The notes beneath the pieces are model-generated. The model worked only from the letters and a program-made list of their open reading frames with translations. It was not told where the DNA came from and searched no databases. The position numbers were made by a program, and so were the translations under genes. Positions 1 through 9,940 of a DNA stretch of 64,000 nt are shown here, one piece after another. How positions within the stretch are numbered: position 1 is the first letter of the stretch; the number at the start of each line of letters is the position of its first letter. Where the stretch lies: the NCBI RefSeq assembly GCF_022201045.2, contig NC_068564.1:22969001-23033000 (forward strand). Reading direction: 5' to 3'. The stretch comes from Citrus sinensis (taxonomy: Eukaryota > Streptophyta > Magnoliopsida > Sapindales > Rutaceae).

Positions 1-476
1 CGCGGAGGTTGACTGGGAATGTCACCTTTCCCAGGAACTACCAGGAGAACATCCGCAGGAATGTTGTAAAGGTTCCTCAGCTTGAACAGATCAGTTTGGG
101 TGGTCGCACAAGCTGTGAAGTCAATAGGGTAAGAATCCGCCTCCACCCTATGACCAAGGTGCCTTCTCTGAGGGGGTCTGCTCGGTCCGGAACTACTCCC
201 CTCACCATCACCAACTCCTTCAGGGACCCCAACCCCACCATAGCTGTGGTTCTCACCAGAGCCCGACGCAGGTCCACCTCTATTCCCTACAAGCTCTAGT
301 TCGGGGGAGGGAGAGACAACCAGGGGGCGTGGGTACTCAAGGGTATCCCTGCCATGGGAAGGACCTATACTACTGGAGGGACCTAAGAAATCGGTAGGTA
401 TTAGCACGTTGAGGCCTGAATCCCCTGATTCTTCATCACCCTCATCAACAATTAACTTTTTTTTCCGGTTTGACAT
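1..476 (-). CDS. 5' part of a gag-like protein of a plant retroelement (runs off the window edge)
   Basis: An open frame starts at the ATG complementary to 474-476 and continues without a stop to position 1, about 158 codons. The N-terminal 100 residues are low complexity: basic MSNRKKK, then acidic DEGDEESGD, then Gly/Ser/Pro-rich. After that comes DLFKLRNLYNIPADV followed by PGKGDIPSQPP. The 'LR..Y.IP.D..L' pattern is typical of the plant 'putative gypsy-type transposon' gag-like family, and the same pattern recurs in a decayed copy at 20940-21560. The rest of the protein lies outside the window. It is probably an element protein rather than a host gene. The family assignment is from memory of the motif, not a search. 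Confidence 0.55.
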   Translation of the reverse strand, partial: MSNRKKKLIVDEGDEESGDSGLNVLIPTDFLGPSSSIGPSHGRDTLEYPRPLVVSPSPELELVGNRGGPASGSGENHSYGGVGVPEGVGDGEGSSSGPSRPPQRRHLGHRVEADSYPIDFTACATTQTDLFKLRNLYNIPADVLLVVPGKGDIPSQPP

Positions 477-1503
477 ATCGGAATCCCAAAAGAAAAACAA
501 AGAAAACTCGAATATACGGATACAACAGGGGGGCAACACAAAACCCAATCAACAACAACCAAAGCAGGAGTTAAAGGTTGTACCTGGAATACACTGGCAC
601 TGATAATGTCGCTGTGATGAAGGTAAAATCCCGCAAACGGAAGTCCCAGACGCAGAGAGTGTGAACGAAGTTCGTAGGAATTGACTCGCGACAGAAGAAC
701 GAATAGAACGAAACAACGAGGATTTAAGTCTAGGGATTTGAAGCGAAAAGGGAAATGAAAGCATTTAAGTGAGGGAGATGCCAGCTCACTCACCAAATAT
801 CGAGGACAGATAGCCTGTCGTTTCAAATTTCAAATGCGAAGAGTCTGGAAAGGCCACGTCACTAACCGTTACAAGAGGCCAACTTAGATGAAAGCCCAGA
901 TAGGCAATGGATACACTCATTCAGGCCCATGTTCAGGTCGGGAACCCCCCAGAAGAAGAATGATGCCTCAGGTCAGTTCCAATAAACAGAAGATCAGATG
1001 AGAAGCTCCCCGGGTTGGTAAGATTTGACCATCAGTTTCTACTCTAAACTCATTTCACTCGCCAGACCAGAAACTGGGGTACTGGTGTTGAGTACATAAA
1101 AGCACTAGGTCGGCCGTGCTACTATTTCCGCCCCAGCACGGATCGCTTCAGCCAAGTGTTGCGAGCAGAACACGGGAGCAAACATGAGCCGACCAGAGAT
1201 GAGTACAACCAGGAAAACATACCGACCATAGGTATATACCGAGCCGATACTCATCCCCAAGAAAGCGGGAACATGATCCCACAGAATCGCGGTAGTTGCG
1301 CTTTTCCCAGAACCGTTGAAGGGCACGCGAGACCCACGTTTGCCCACAATGTAACAGTTAGAGCCCCATGAGGGGCTGCCACCACCCGAAAAAAGAGGGA
1401 TACAGGGTAAACGGAAAACGGGAGACAGAGGGCGGCTATAAAAGAGAAAGAAATCGATGAAGAAATGATAGAAAAACTGAGAGAGGGAAAACGCTGCCAA
1501 ATT
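477..1503 (-). other. Untranslated leader of the gag-like retroelement
   Basis: This stretch lies between the gag-like ATG and the putative LTR. It is GC-richer than its surroundings and holds only short ORFs on both strands that resemble nothing I know. I read it as the 5' leader of the minus-strand element. No separate gene is seen. Confidence 0.35.
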
Positions 1504-1770
1504 GCAACCAGGCCATTTCCTTACAAATTTCTAACAAACTTCTTGAATCCAAATTACATTGTTTTCCCGTAAACACCTTGTGCTAACTTAGGCATCGGAG
1601 GGTTTACGTCGGCAAAACCACCAGCGTCTCTGACTCATTTTTGTGAACGCAGGTCTAGTGAGAGAAAGGAGGGTAATTCCAGCCTTAGTGGTTCGAACAA
1701 ACAGTCGATAATATAAATGTTGGTGAAAGAATCTGGTCGGTCCAAGGGCGAGCAGATTTCAGCATCAACA
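1504..1770 (-). mobile_element. Putative short LTR or terminal segment of the gag-like element
   Basis: On the minus strand the segment begins TGTTGATGCTG and ends GGTTGCA, giving TG..CA termini, and is followed by ATTTGGCAGCG, where a primer-binding site would sit. Its outer edge (about 1770) is exactly where similarity to the paralogous segment at 27516 starts, so 1770 is an insertion or recombination breakpoint. No second LTR is in the window, so this cannot be confirmed. Confidence 0.35.
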
Positions 1771-2035
1771 ACAAACACACTTTGGAGATCGGCAGGAGAT
1801 TATGTGCAATTGGCAGTCAGATTATGAAGAAGAGTCATTTCCCCGTGGAAATGGTAGTGTGCAGTCTTCTGGTAAAAAGAGGAAATCTTTTTCTAAAGAG
1901 AAGTCTACCAGTAAGAAGAAGACGGAAGAAACTGGGGAGTCGAAAAGCCGTGAAGAAGGTGGCTAAAAGAAGGAGAAGAGTGGTAAAATGAAACGTTGGA
2001 GACAAAACCGAGGTCCTGCAAATGGTTTTAGCTGA
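1771..2035 (+). pseudogene. 3'-terminal exon fragment of a TRF4/PAPD5-like poly(A) polymerase
   Basis: Reads EIMCNWQSDYEEESFPRGNG, then a Lys/Ser-rich tail, ending KRWRQNRGPANGFS and TGA at 2033-2035. It is nearly identical to the end of the pseudogene at 27518-27778. A TAA at 1964-1966 replaces the TCA seen in the other copy, so this copy is broken. The basic tail is typical of the C-terminus of non-canonical nuclear poly(A) polymerases of the TRAMP type. Upstream exons are absent because the copy is cut at about 1770 by the retroelement end. Confidence 0.75.
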
Positions 2036-2868
2036 TATATTGGTGGGTGCCCATGGAGTAGTTAATCCCCTTTCAAGCTTGCGCTTTGGCATGTCTGCGC
2101 CATTTTTGTATCAAGTTTGCCACAGTGGTTTTTCTTGATGCATTCGGTCATTTCATCAATCCTTGCAGGAGGAATGGAAATGAAGAATGCCACATGGTCT
2201 CGACATTCAAATGGCAATCATGCTGCTGTTGGGATGACTGAGTATATATGAATCTGAACTTGAAGGAGCCCAAATAAGTTGGAGAAATTCATATGCGTTC
2301 AATCAATTGGGAATTTTGACATTTGAAAAGTAACCACAAGCAGCCAGAGGAGTTTGCAGAGCACAATGTGTCCATCTAATCGATAGTTTTGATGTATTAT
2401 TTCATGTGTTGCTCAACCGATTGTTTTGGCTTATATTCATGTATGTTCATTCATTCCCTTATTGGTGTATTGAAAGAATTAATAAAACAATCATTTTTTC
2501 TTCCCATAATACATGTGCTTTGCAACAGGTAATGGGGAGTTTTATTACTGTTCATTTGTTCTTCATAAACTGCACAGAAAAGAACCTTCACAGTCGATAT
2601 TATTCTGGTCAAGTTTTCTATAGCTTTTATATGTACATAGGCTTTGAGATTAACAATCCGTGTCTTCAAAGTTTACGACATTTAATGTTTAAAGAACCTA
2701 AGAATTGTCTTCATGAATACAGTACGGATACTTAACATGCAATTAAGAGCACAGAATGAAAAAGAAGAAAAGCCTCAATCGATATATACACGGCAAGGCA
2801 ACACATGCTGAAGAGTGGACTGGAGACTCATAAGCATAATACCTGCTCCTTTTCCTTTTATTCATTTG
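2036..2868 (+). other. 3' UTR and downstream sequence of the TRF4-like fragment
   Basis: Non-coding and colinear with 27779-28612, with few substitutions and small indels. Short ORFs here (for example 2406-2735) are conserved only because the DNA is duplicated, so I do not call them genes. The stretch ends at the 5-bp target duplication of the LTR retrotransposon. Confidence 0.7.
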
Positions 2869-2873
2869 ATAAT

Positions 2874-4173
2874 TGTTGTGAAAATTTTAATATACTCGCA
2901 AGTGCACGAATCTAGAGATAGAAAAGTGGTAACGAGGTCGATCCCACAGGGATTGTTATAAATTGAAAAGTCTAATTTAAATCTAAAATTAATATTAATT
3001 CTAACCTAGTTGAGCAAATTGAGTTTTAAGAGAAATTAAACTAATTAAACTAAGAAAACAATTAAAGTAAATGAGAATTTAATGAGATAAAAATTACCAA
3101 GGTTTCGGAATCCACCACTATTCAATTAGTAATTATCTAAATATTAATTAATCCCCAATTTTAGAGTGACAACTCGAAATCAATCTATGTCATCTCATGG
3201 ATATAACAATTAAGCCCAAGTAATTAAATCTAATGTAGGTTCTTTTTCTGCTTAATAATATGACATCTAAGAATCTCATGTAAACATATTGAATAACAAA
3301 GAGTCAAAGTTTCCTAAGCACTCCATGTAAACAATTTAATGAAAGACATAAAATCAAAGATAATCATGTATAAACTTTATAGATCCAAGCATAGAATTAA
3401 TCGAATATTAATCCTAACAATCAATAATGCATGACAGAATTGATGAAAAGATTTTATTAACATCCAATTAATCATGTGAAATAAAAACCATAATCATCAA
3501 AGAACATATATAGGGAATTAATTAAATAAAAAGATAATTATTTTATTGAATAGGGTTTCATCCTTAACCTCAGTGTAAGAAAATTAGCTAGACATACTTG
3601 AATTGAGAGCAACAAAAGAAATAAAATCAGCCATGGGAAGCCGAAATATTGCTGCTGCGGATTGCTCTCTTCCAAAGCCGAATTCTCCTCCACTGGCGGC
3701 TACTCCCCCCAAAAGCCAAGAGCTTAGCTTTCTTATATAGCCTTTAAAATGGGCCCCACCTTGTCAATCCTAAAGCCTAAAGGATTTGGCCTTTTATTTT
3801 TCTTTACTCTCACTCACGTGCTCATCAATTAAGCTTGTACTAGGATTTCCTTTTTCCAATTGTAAAAGCCAAGTGTGGGCCCCTTTAAGTTGCTTTCCAT
3901 CCATTTATCTTCTTTGTCCGCATGTGCATGGGTAAATGAATTTGTTGAATTCGGTTTCTTGGCTTGATTTCCACATGCATGTACGTCTAATTCCTTCCAA
4001 AAATAAATTAATCTTTAATGCTTACAAATTGAACTCCTTTATGCTCTTTTTATCCATAATCTCCAATTCATTCCCTATTCAATAAAATAATTCAATTAAT
4101 TAAAAATAACAAATAAATATAACTAACAATTATTTAATTAATGGTAAAATATGTATGTATTATATGCTCATCA
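2874..4173 (-). repeat. 3' LTR of the Athila-like element
   Basis: 1300 bp, TGTTGTG..CTCATCA on the plus strand. It aligns without gaps to 8594-9893. I found one difference by eye (A at 4003, G at 9723), which implies a recent insertion. Confidence 0.93.
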
Positions 4174-4200
4174 AATACCCCCAAACTTAGATTTTGCTAG
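4174..4200 (-). other. Polypurine tract
   Basis: The minus strand reads AAGTTTGGGGGTATT directly before the 3' LTR, which is the place and composition of the plus-strand primer. Confidence 0.75.
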
Positions 4201-5563
4201 TCCTCGAGCAAAACTAAAACTAAAACTAAAAAAAAATAAAAATAATGAAACAAAAAGTAAATCCTAACTAAACCACTTTCGCAGGTAATCGCGATTGCAT
4301 TTAGTGTATGCAACAAGCCTTTAAACCCCTAGGCGGCCCTAGTGGACGAGTTGTAGTCTCGTGAGGGCTTCAGTGATGATACCCACAAACATCATTTAAA
4401 AAAATAATAATAAAAAAAATTAAATTAAATCAAAAGAACGAAAAACTTTAAATAAACCATGAAAAATAGCCTCAAAGATTGCAAAAATTATATAGCTCAA
4501 AGAAAATTTTAAATATTAGCAAAGTTCTAACTTTAATTCAATAGTCAATCTCACCTCTCTTTTGATTCTTGTAGTGTGTGTGTGAAATCAATTCAATCAA
4601 ATCCATTCCCAAAATCCTCAACATCAACAGCCTTCGCCTCAAACAAAGAACAGAGTAGGTCAAACTAATCTTATCATCTTGATCTCCAATTTTTTTCTCT
4701 CACAGGCTTTTATGTGCATTTTCTTTTGATTTTTTTTTTCAGCACATGCACTTGATTTTTTTTTTCTTCTCTTTTTTTTTTTTCAACCATAGTCAGGAGC
4801 TTTCACTCTACCCCTTAAGGTAGCCTTCTTCTCATGGTAGATTATCCTCTACATACTTGTGGTACATAGGCCCAAATTACTCAAGGATAGCTTCACTCTT
4901 AAGGGTTATAGGTAGCTATTTCTGACTTTGGTGCCCGTGTATACTATTTTGTATTGTGGAGATAAGAATCAAGACAAACAGTCATTTACTCTATCTAAAA
5001 TTCTCAACTCAGGCTGCGTCAATATCAAATTTCAAGTCAAAATTACGAAAGAATTGATATTAGTGCTCATGGTTTAAAGAATCTCAATCAAGAGAAACTA
5101 ACACAAGAATCAAGTATAAACTAAGACAATATTCAACCCTTTCTAAAAACCATATTCATTGTCAATCAAATTCTTATCATTGGCTTTTCACATAAAAACA
5201 AAAAACAACAACTTTTTTTTTTGAATTTTTGAATTTTTAAAAAAAAAAAAAATTTTTTTGGTTTTTTTTTTTTTTTAACAAACAAAGCACACACTATTCC
5301 CACCCCCCAAACTTATTTGGAACATTGTCCTCAATGTTTCACAAACAAAAGATATGCATGCAAACAAATGAAAGAAAAAAAAAAATAATAATAATAATAG
5401 CATAAATAATAAAAAGAAAGTTGGAGAGATCACACCTGGATGGGCTGGGAAAGCTTAAAAAAAATGACAACTAAAAAGAAAACGTTAGAAGAAATATAAA
5501 TAATAAAATAAAAAACAAAATAAAAAAAATCCTACTAACTAACTAATTAATGTAAACAACAAA
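4201..5563 (-). other. 3' non-coding region of the Athila-like element, with homopolymer runs
   Basis: No coding potential. Long A/T runs lie at about 4720-4790 and 5210-5280. At 5300-5342 the minus strand carries the 'TTGAGGACAATG ... AAGTTTGGGGG' signature that normally follows the integrase gene in this lineage. This places the missing pol deletion just upstream (around 5340-5565). Confidence 0.6.
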
Positions 5564-7576
5564 TCAACCAGGATCAATAAGAATTTGGTGAAAATCAAAG
5601 CAATTATACAGAAAATACCAGAAAACATAAGTGACTAAGCACTGGAGCATTTTATCTATAAAAGGATGATGGTAATGAAACTCCTCAATATCGCACTGCC
5701 TTGATCTCTTATGTTCCATGCTTTCCTGAGAGTTATCTGAAGTAGTATAAAAATCTAATAATTTAAGCACTTTAGATCTTACCACCTTTTTCATGTCAGA
5801 ATGTGACCTATGTTGCACTTTTTTAGAAAGTAACTCCAACTTGAATGGTTCAATTTTCTCTTCAGGAGGAAGTGGCTCAATCTTTTCTTTCCACTTAATT
5901 AGATCTATGAGAAGAGTCGAATCAAGTAAAGCATTAACTTCTCCAATACCACTGTCAACATCAATAGAGAAATCAGAGTTAGTTGTGCATGGTGTTAATG
6001 GATTGTCACGGTGGTTAGAAATAAGTGAGTCATCAATTGATGCTTCTATCATATCTACTTCAACGACTTCATCATCTTCTTGTGTCTGCTTGGGAACATT
6101 AAAAATATTTAATTCCATGGTCATATTACCAAAAGACAATTGCATGTTTCCAGTCCTACAACTAATATGAGCATCAGCTGTAGCTAAGAAAGGACGACCT
6201 AGAATAACTGGGGTGTGTTTCTTCGGATCTGGTACATGCTGAGTATCAATAACAATAAAATCAACAGGATAATAAAATTTATCAATCTGTATCAACACAT
6301 CCTCTATAATACCACGAGGTATTTTCATTGACCTATCAGCAAGTTGCAATACAATGGAAGTTGGCTTTAATTCCCCTAGTCCAAGTTGCATGTAAACAGA
6401 ATAAGGCAAGAGATTAACACTAGCACCCAAATCCAATAATGCTTTATCAAAACATTGGTTTCCTATAACACATGAGATAGTAGGAGAACCAGGATCCTTA
6501 AATTTTGGTGGCATTTTACATTGAAGTAAATTGCTAGTTTGTTCAGTTAAAAACGCCTTTTTAGTGATATGTAAATTTCTCTTTTTAGTGCATAAATCTT
6601 TTAAAAACTTGGCATAGGAAGGAACTTGCTTAATAGCATCGAGTAAAGGGATGTTTATACTTACTTGTTTGAAGATTTCCATAATCTCACATGTTGAAGT
6701 CCCTTTCTTTACCTTTGTTAACCTTTGAGGAAAAGGAGCCTTGGGAATGTAAGCTGGCGGGTCACTCTCTTCAGGATCATTTGGTGATGAGTTTTGTGAT
6801 GGAACTGGATCTGAAGAAGCAGGCTTAGATATCTTCCTTGTTTGAACCTCCACCTTGTTGTCAAATAACTTTCCTCTTCTCAAGGTCATAACAGATTTTG
6901 CTTCTTCATGTTGATGGCTTGAACTCGATCCAACTTCGTGCACTCCTTTGGGATTAGGAATTGGTTGACTTGGAAATTTTCCTTTTTCTCTCTCAGCTAC
7001 AGTAGTTGCTAATTGACCCAATTGATGTTCAAGCTTTAGAATAGCTTGAGTGTTTGACTGAAAAGCTTGTTGGGTTGACTGAATGAAACTTTGAAGTGTA
7101 TCCTCTAAAGAAGGCTTTCTTTGTTGGGGTGCAACAAATTGAGACATAGGTTGTTGGGCAGGAGGATATACTTGGTTAGGAGGGACAAATTGTTGATTGG
7201 GCATGTTAAATTGTTGTCCTCCTTGGTTTGACAAAGGTTGATTTTGTTTCCAAGAAAAATTAGGGTGATTCCTCCAATTAGGATTATATGTGGATGAATA
7301 TGGACTATTGGAGGTTTTCTCATATGATTGTAAGGCATGTACCTGCTCAGAATAAGCCTCTTGATAGGCTGGTAATGATGGACAATTCTGTGCTGTATGA
7401 GACACGTTAGAACAAATAGCACAAACCTCATTAGCTACACTAGGATGATGATTCATTGATTGGTTCAGAGCTAAGGCATCTACTTTCCTAGAAAGCGTAG
7501 CTAGAGTGGCTTTCACATCAAAGTCATCCTTAACTTCATATAACCCCTTTCTAGAAACTTGAGATGATTTTTCTCT
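5564..7576 (-). CDS. gag C-terminus (zinc knuckle), protease and reverse-transcriptase remnant
   Basis: Open frame continuing gag in the same phase after a TAA at 7577-7579. Counting from a GTG at 7516 (650 codons), residues 32-45 form a C-x2-C-x4-H-x4-C zinc knuckle (CAICSNVSHTAQNC). A Gln/Pro-rich linker follows. The aspartic protease core is DLGASVNLLP near residue 362, with PVILGRPFLATADA downstream. The last 34 residues (HPFIDKMLQCL.., FDFHQILIDP) resemble the start of Ty3/gypsy reverse transcriptase and then stop. Full-length relatives go on for about 1000 more residues of RT, RNase H and integrase, so pol is deleted. It has no ATG of its own and depends on readthrough, or is dead. Confidence 0.8.
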   Translation of the reverse strand, partial: REKSSQVSRKGLYEVKDDFDVKATLATLSRKVDALALNQSMNHHPSVANEVCAICSNVSHTAQNCPSLPAYQEAYSEQVHALQSYEKTSNSPYSSTYNPNWRNHPNFSWKQNQPLSNQGGQQFNMPNQQFVPPNQVYPPAQQPMSQFVAPQQRKPSLEDTLQSFIQSTQQAFQSNTQAILKLEHQLGQLATTVAEREKGKFPSQPIPNPKGVHEVGSSSSHQHEEAKSVMTLRRGKLFDNKVEVQTRKISKPASSDPVPSQNSSPNDPEESDPPAYIPKAPFPQRLTKVKKGTSTCEIMEIFKQVSINIPLLDAIKQVPSYAKFLKDLCTKKRNLHITKKAFLTEQTSNLLQCKMPPKFKDPGSPTISCVIGNQCFDKALLDLGASVNLLPYSVYMQLGLGELKPTSIVLQLADRSMKIPRGIIEDVLIQIDKFYYPVDFIVIDTQHVPDPKKHTPVILGRPFLATADAHISCRTGNMQLSFGNMTMELNIFNVPKQTQEDDEVVEVDMIEASIDDSLISNHRDNPLTPCTTNSDFSIDVDSGIGEVNALLDSTLLIDLIKWKEKIEPLPPEEKIEPFKLELLSKKVQHRSHSDMKKVVRSKVLKLLDFYTTSDNSQESMEHKRSRQCDIEEFHYHHPFIDKMLQCLVTYVFWYFLYNCFDFHQILIDPG

Positions 7577-8347
7577 TTAATTTGAAAAATCCCACTGTTG
7601 AGAATTCTCAGAAAGTGAATTAAAGAAATCCCATGCAGCCCCTTCATGTAAGTTCAAAAATCTCCCACCATTCATAGACTCTACCATATGACGATTTGAC
7701 ATGGTTAAACCGTTATAAAAGCATTGTATAAGTCTCCATTTTTCAAAACCATGGTGGGGACACTTGAGGAGTAAATCATTGAATCTTTCCCAACACTCGT
7801 AAAATTGCTCACCCTCTCTTTGATAAAAATCACTTATCTCTCTCCTAAGGGCATTTGTTTTAGACATAGGGAAAAACTTGGTGAGAAACTTATTACTCAA
7901 TTCATCCCATGTACTAATAGATCCAGCAGGAAGTGAATTCAACCAAGCTTTTGCTTTGTCTTTTAATGAGAAAGGGAACATACGAAGCTTAATTGACTCA
8001 TCATTAAAATTTTGAAAACGGAATGTAGAGCATATGTCAAGAAATTCCTTAATGTGCAAATATGGATCCTCTCTCTCTAACCCATGGAAAGATGGTAAAA
8101 GTTGAATGACAGAGGGCTTGAGTTCAAAGTGTGTTGCTGTGGTTTGTGGCAACACAATACAAGATGGTTGGTTGGCTGCAAGTGGTGAAAAATATTCTCT
8201 AAGGGTTTTCTCTGCTTGCATTGGTGGAAATATTGGCAATAGTCTATTTGGGTCATCCATCACTTCTAAAGAACTAGTTTGACTACTATCAATTTTCAAC
8301 TCTCTTTTAACCAAACGATTTGTTAAATCACGTTCCCAAACACTCAT
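7577..8347 (-). CDS. gag protein of the Athila-like element
   Basis: 256 residues with the retrotransposon gag fold signature: QLLPSFHGLEREDP, FPFSLKDKAKAWLNSLP, TWDELSNKFLTKFFP and FYECWERFNDLLLKCPHHG. It forms the nucleoprotein particle. The ATG is at 8345-8347, about 220 bp downstream of the primer-binding site. A single TAA (7577-7579) ends it, and the frame is open again immediately after (see the protease entry). Confidence 0.88.
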   Translation of the reverse strand: MSVWERDLTNRLVKRELKIDSSQTSSLEVMDDPNRLLPIFPPMQAEKTLREYFSPLAANQPSCIVLPQTTATHFELKPSVIQLLPSFHGLEREDPYLHIKEFLDICSTFRFQNFNDESIKLRMFPFSLKDKAKAWLNSLPAGSISTWDELSNKFLTKFFPMSKTNALRREISDFYQREGEQFYECWERFNDLLLKCPHHGFEKWRLIQCFYNGLTMSNRHMVESMNGGRFLNLHEGAAWDFFNSLSENSQQWDFSN

Positions 8348-8569
8348 AAACTAACTAGACAAGGAAAGAAGGAAAAAAAAATAAAATAAAACAAATCAAC
8401 AATAATAAAAATTAAATAAAAGAAATCAAACAACCAAACAATGAATTTAAAGACAAATAAATTTTTTTTTTTGTGTTTTTTTTTAATTAAAAAAAATATA
8501 AAAGACAATCTAAATTATAACTAGTGGAAGAATCAAATCAACCTAGATTAAACTGACTTTCTAGCACAA

Positions 8570-8587
8570 TCCCCGGCAACGGCGCCA
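8570..8587 (-). other. Primer-binding site for tRNA-Asp
   Basis: The minus strand reads TGGCGCCGTTGCCGGGGA, complementary to the 3' 18 nt of plant tRNA-Asp(GUC) including CCA. It lies 6 nt inside the 5' LTR. Confidence 0.9.
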
Positions 8588-8593
8588 AAAACT

Positions 8594-9893
8594 TGTTGTG
8601 AAAATTTTAATATACTCGCAAGTGCACGAATCTAGAGATAGAAAAGTGGTAACGAGGTCGATCCCACAGGGATTGTTATAAATTGAAAAGTCTAATTTAA
8701 ATCTAAAATTAATATTAATTCTAACCTAGTTGAGCAAATTGAGTTTTAAGAGAAATTAAACTAATTAAACTAAGAAAACAATTAAAGTAAATGAGAATTT
8801 AATGAGATAAAAATTACCAAGGTTTCGGAATCCACCACTATTCAATTAGTAATTATCTAAATATTAATTAATCCCCAATTTTAGAGTGACAACTCGAAAT
8901 CAATCTATGTCATCTCATGGATATAACAATTAAGCCCAAGTAATTAAATCTAATGTAGGTTCTTTTTCTGCTTAATAATATGACATCTAAGAATCTCATG
9001 TAAACATATTGAATAACAAAGAGTCAAAGTTTCCTAAGCACTCCATGTAAACAATTTAATGAAAGACATAAAATCAAAGATAATCATGTATAAACTTTAT
9101 AGATCCAAGCATAGAATTAATCGAATATTAATCCTAACAATCAATAATGCATGACAGAATTGATGAAAAGATTTTATTAACATCCAATTAATCATGTGAA
9201 ATAAAAACCATAATCATCAAAGAACATATATAGGGAATTAATTAAATAAAAAGATAATTATTTTATTGAATAGGGTTTCATCCTTAACCTCAGTGTAAGA
9301 AAATTAGCTAGACATACTTGAATTGAGAGCAACAAAAGAAATAAAATCAGCCATGGGAAGCCGAAATATTGCTGCTGCGGATTGCTCTCTTCCAAAGCCG
9401 AATTCTCCTCCACTGGCGGCTACTCCCCCCAAAAGCCAAGAGCTTAGCTTTCTTATATAGCCTTTAAAATGGGCCCCACCTTGTCAATCCTAAAGCCTAA
9501 AGGATTTGGCCTTTTATTTTTCTTTACTCTCACTCACGTGCTCATCAATTAAGCTTGTACTAGGATTTCCTTTTTCCAATTGTAAAAGCCAAGTGTGGGC
9601 CCCTTTAAGTTGCTTTCCATCCATTTATCTTCTTTGTCCGCATGTGCATGGGTAAATGAATTTGTTGAATTCGGTTTCTTGGCTTGATTTCCACATGCAT
9701 GTACGTCTAATTCCTTCCAAAAGTAAATTAATCTTTAATGCTTACAAATTGAACTCCTTTATGCTCTTTTTATCCATAATCTCCAATTCATTCCCTATTC
9801 AATAAAATAATTCAATTAATTAAAAATAACAAATAAATATAACTAACAATTATTTAATTAATGGTAAAATATGTATGTATTATATGCTCATCA
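8594..9893 (-). repeat. 5' LTR of the Athila-like element
   Basis: 1300-bp partner of 2874-4173, carrying the element promoter. Its outer edge is 47 bp past the stop codon of the resistance gene transcribed in the same direction, so that gene's transcripts must run into or terminate within this LTR. Confidence 0.93.
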
Positions 9894-9940
9894 ATAATGA
9901 CGGGTCAGAATTTCTATGCTACATCTTCTATCATTCTGGG

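Larger units (their letters stand above)
2869..9898 (-). mobile_element. Athila-like Ty3/gypsy LTR retrotransposon, internally deleted, with TSD
   Basis: The element lies between direct repeats ATAAT at 2869-2873 and 9894-9898. It has two 1300-bp LTRs (2874-4173 and 8594-9893) and is transcribed on the minus strand. The tRNA-Asp primer-binding site is at 8570-8587 and the polypurine tract is next to 4174. Inside are gag and protease, but only a short remnant of reverse transcriptase and no RNase H or integrase, so it would need enzymes in trans. The paralogous locus at about 28612 keeps the unoccupied site (ttgatattgacggg), which proves the insertion and its borders. Confidence 0.93.

Noticed and set aside
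452..826. Minus-strand ORF of 124 codons
   Set aside because: It overlaps the start of the gag-like frame in another phase and has no recognisable sequence.
2406..2735. Conserved ORFs at 2406-2735 and 28146-28418
   Set aside because: Both lie in the duplicated TRF4 3' UTR. Identity reflects DNA duplication, and the reading frames end differently.
8570..8587. tRNA-Asp gene
   Set aside because: Only the 3' 18 nt match, next to an LTR. It is the primer-binding site.
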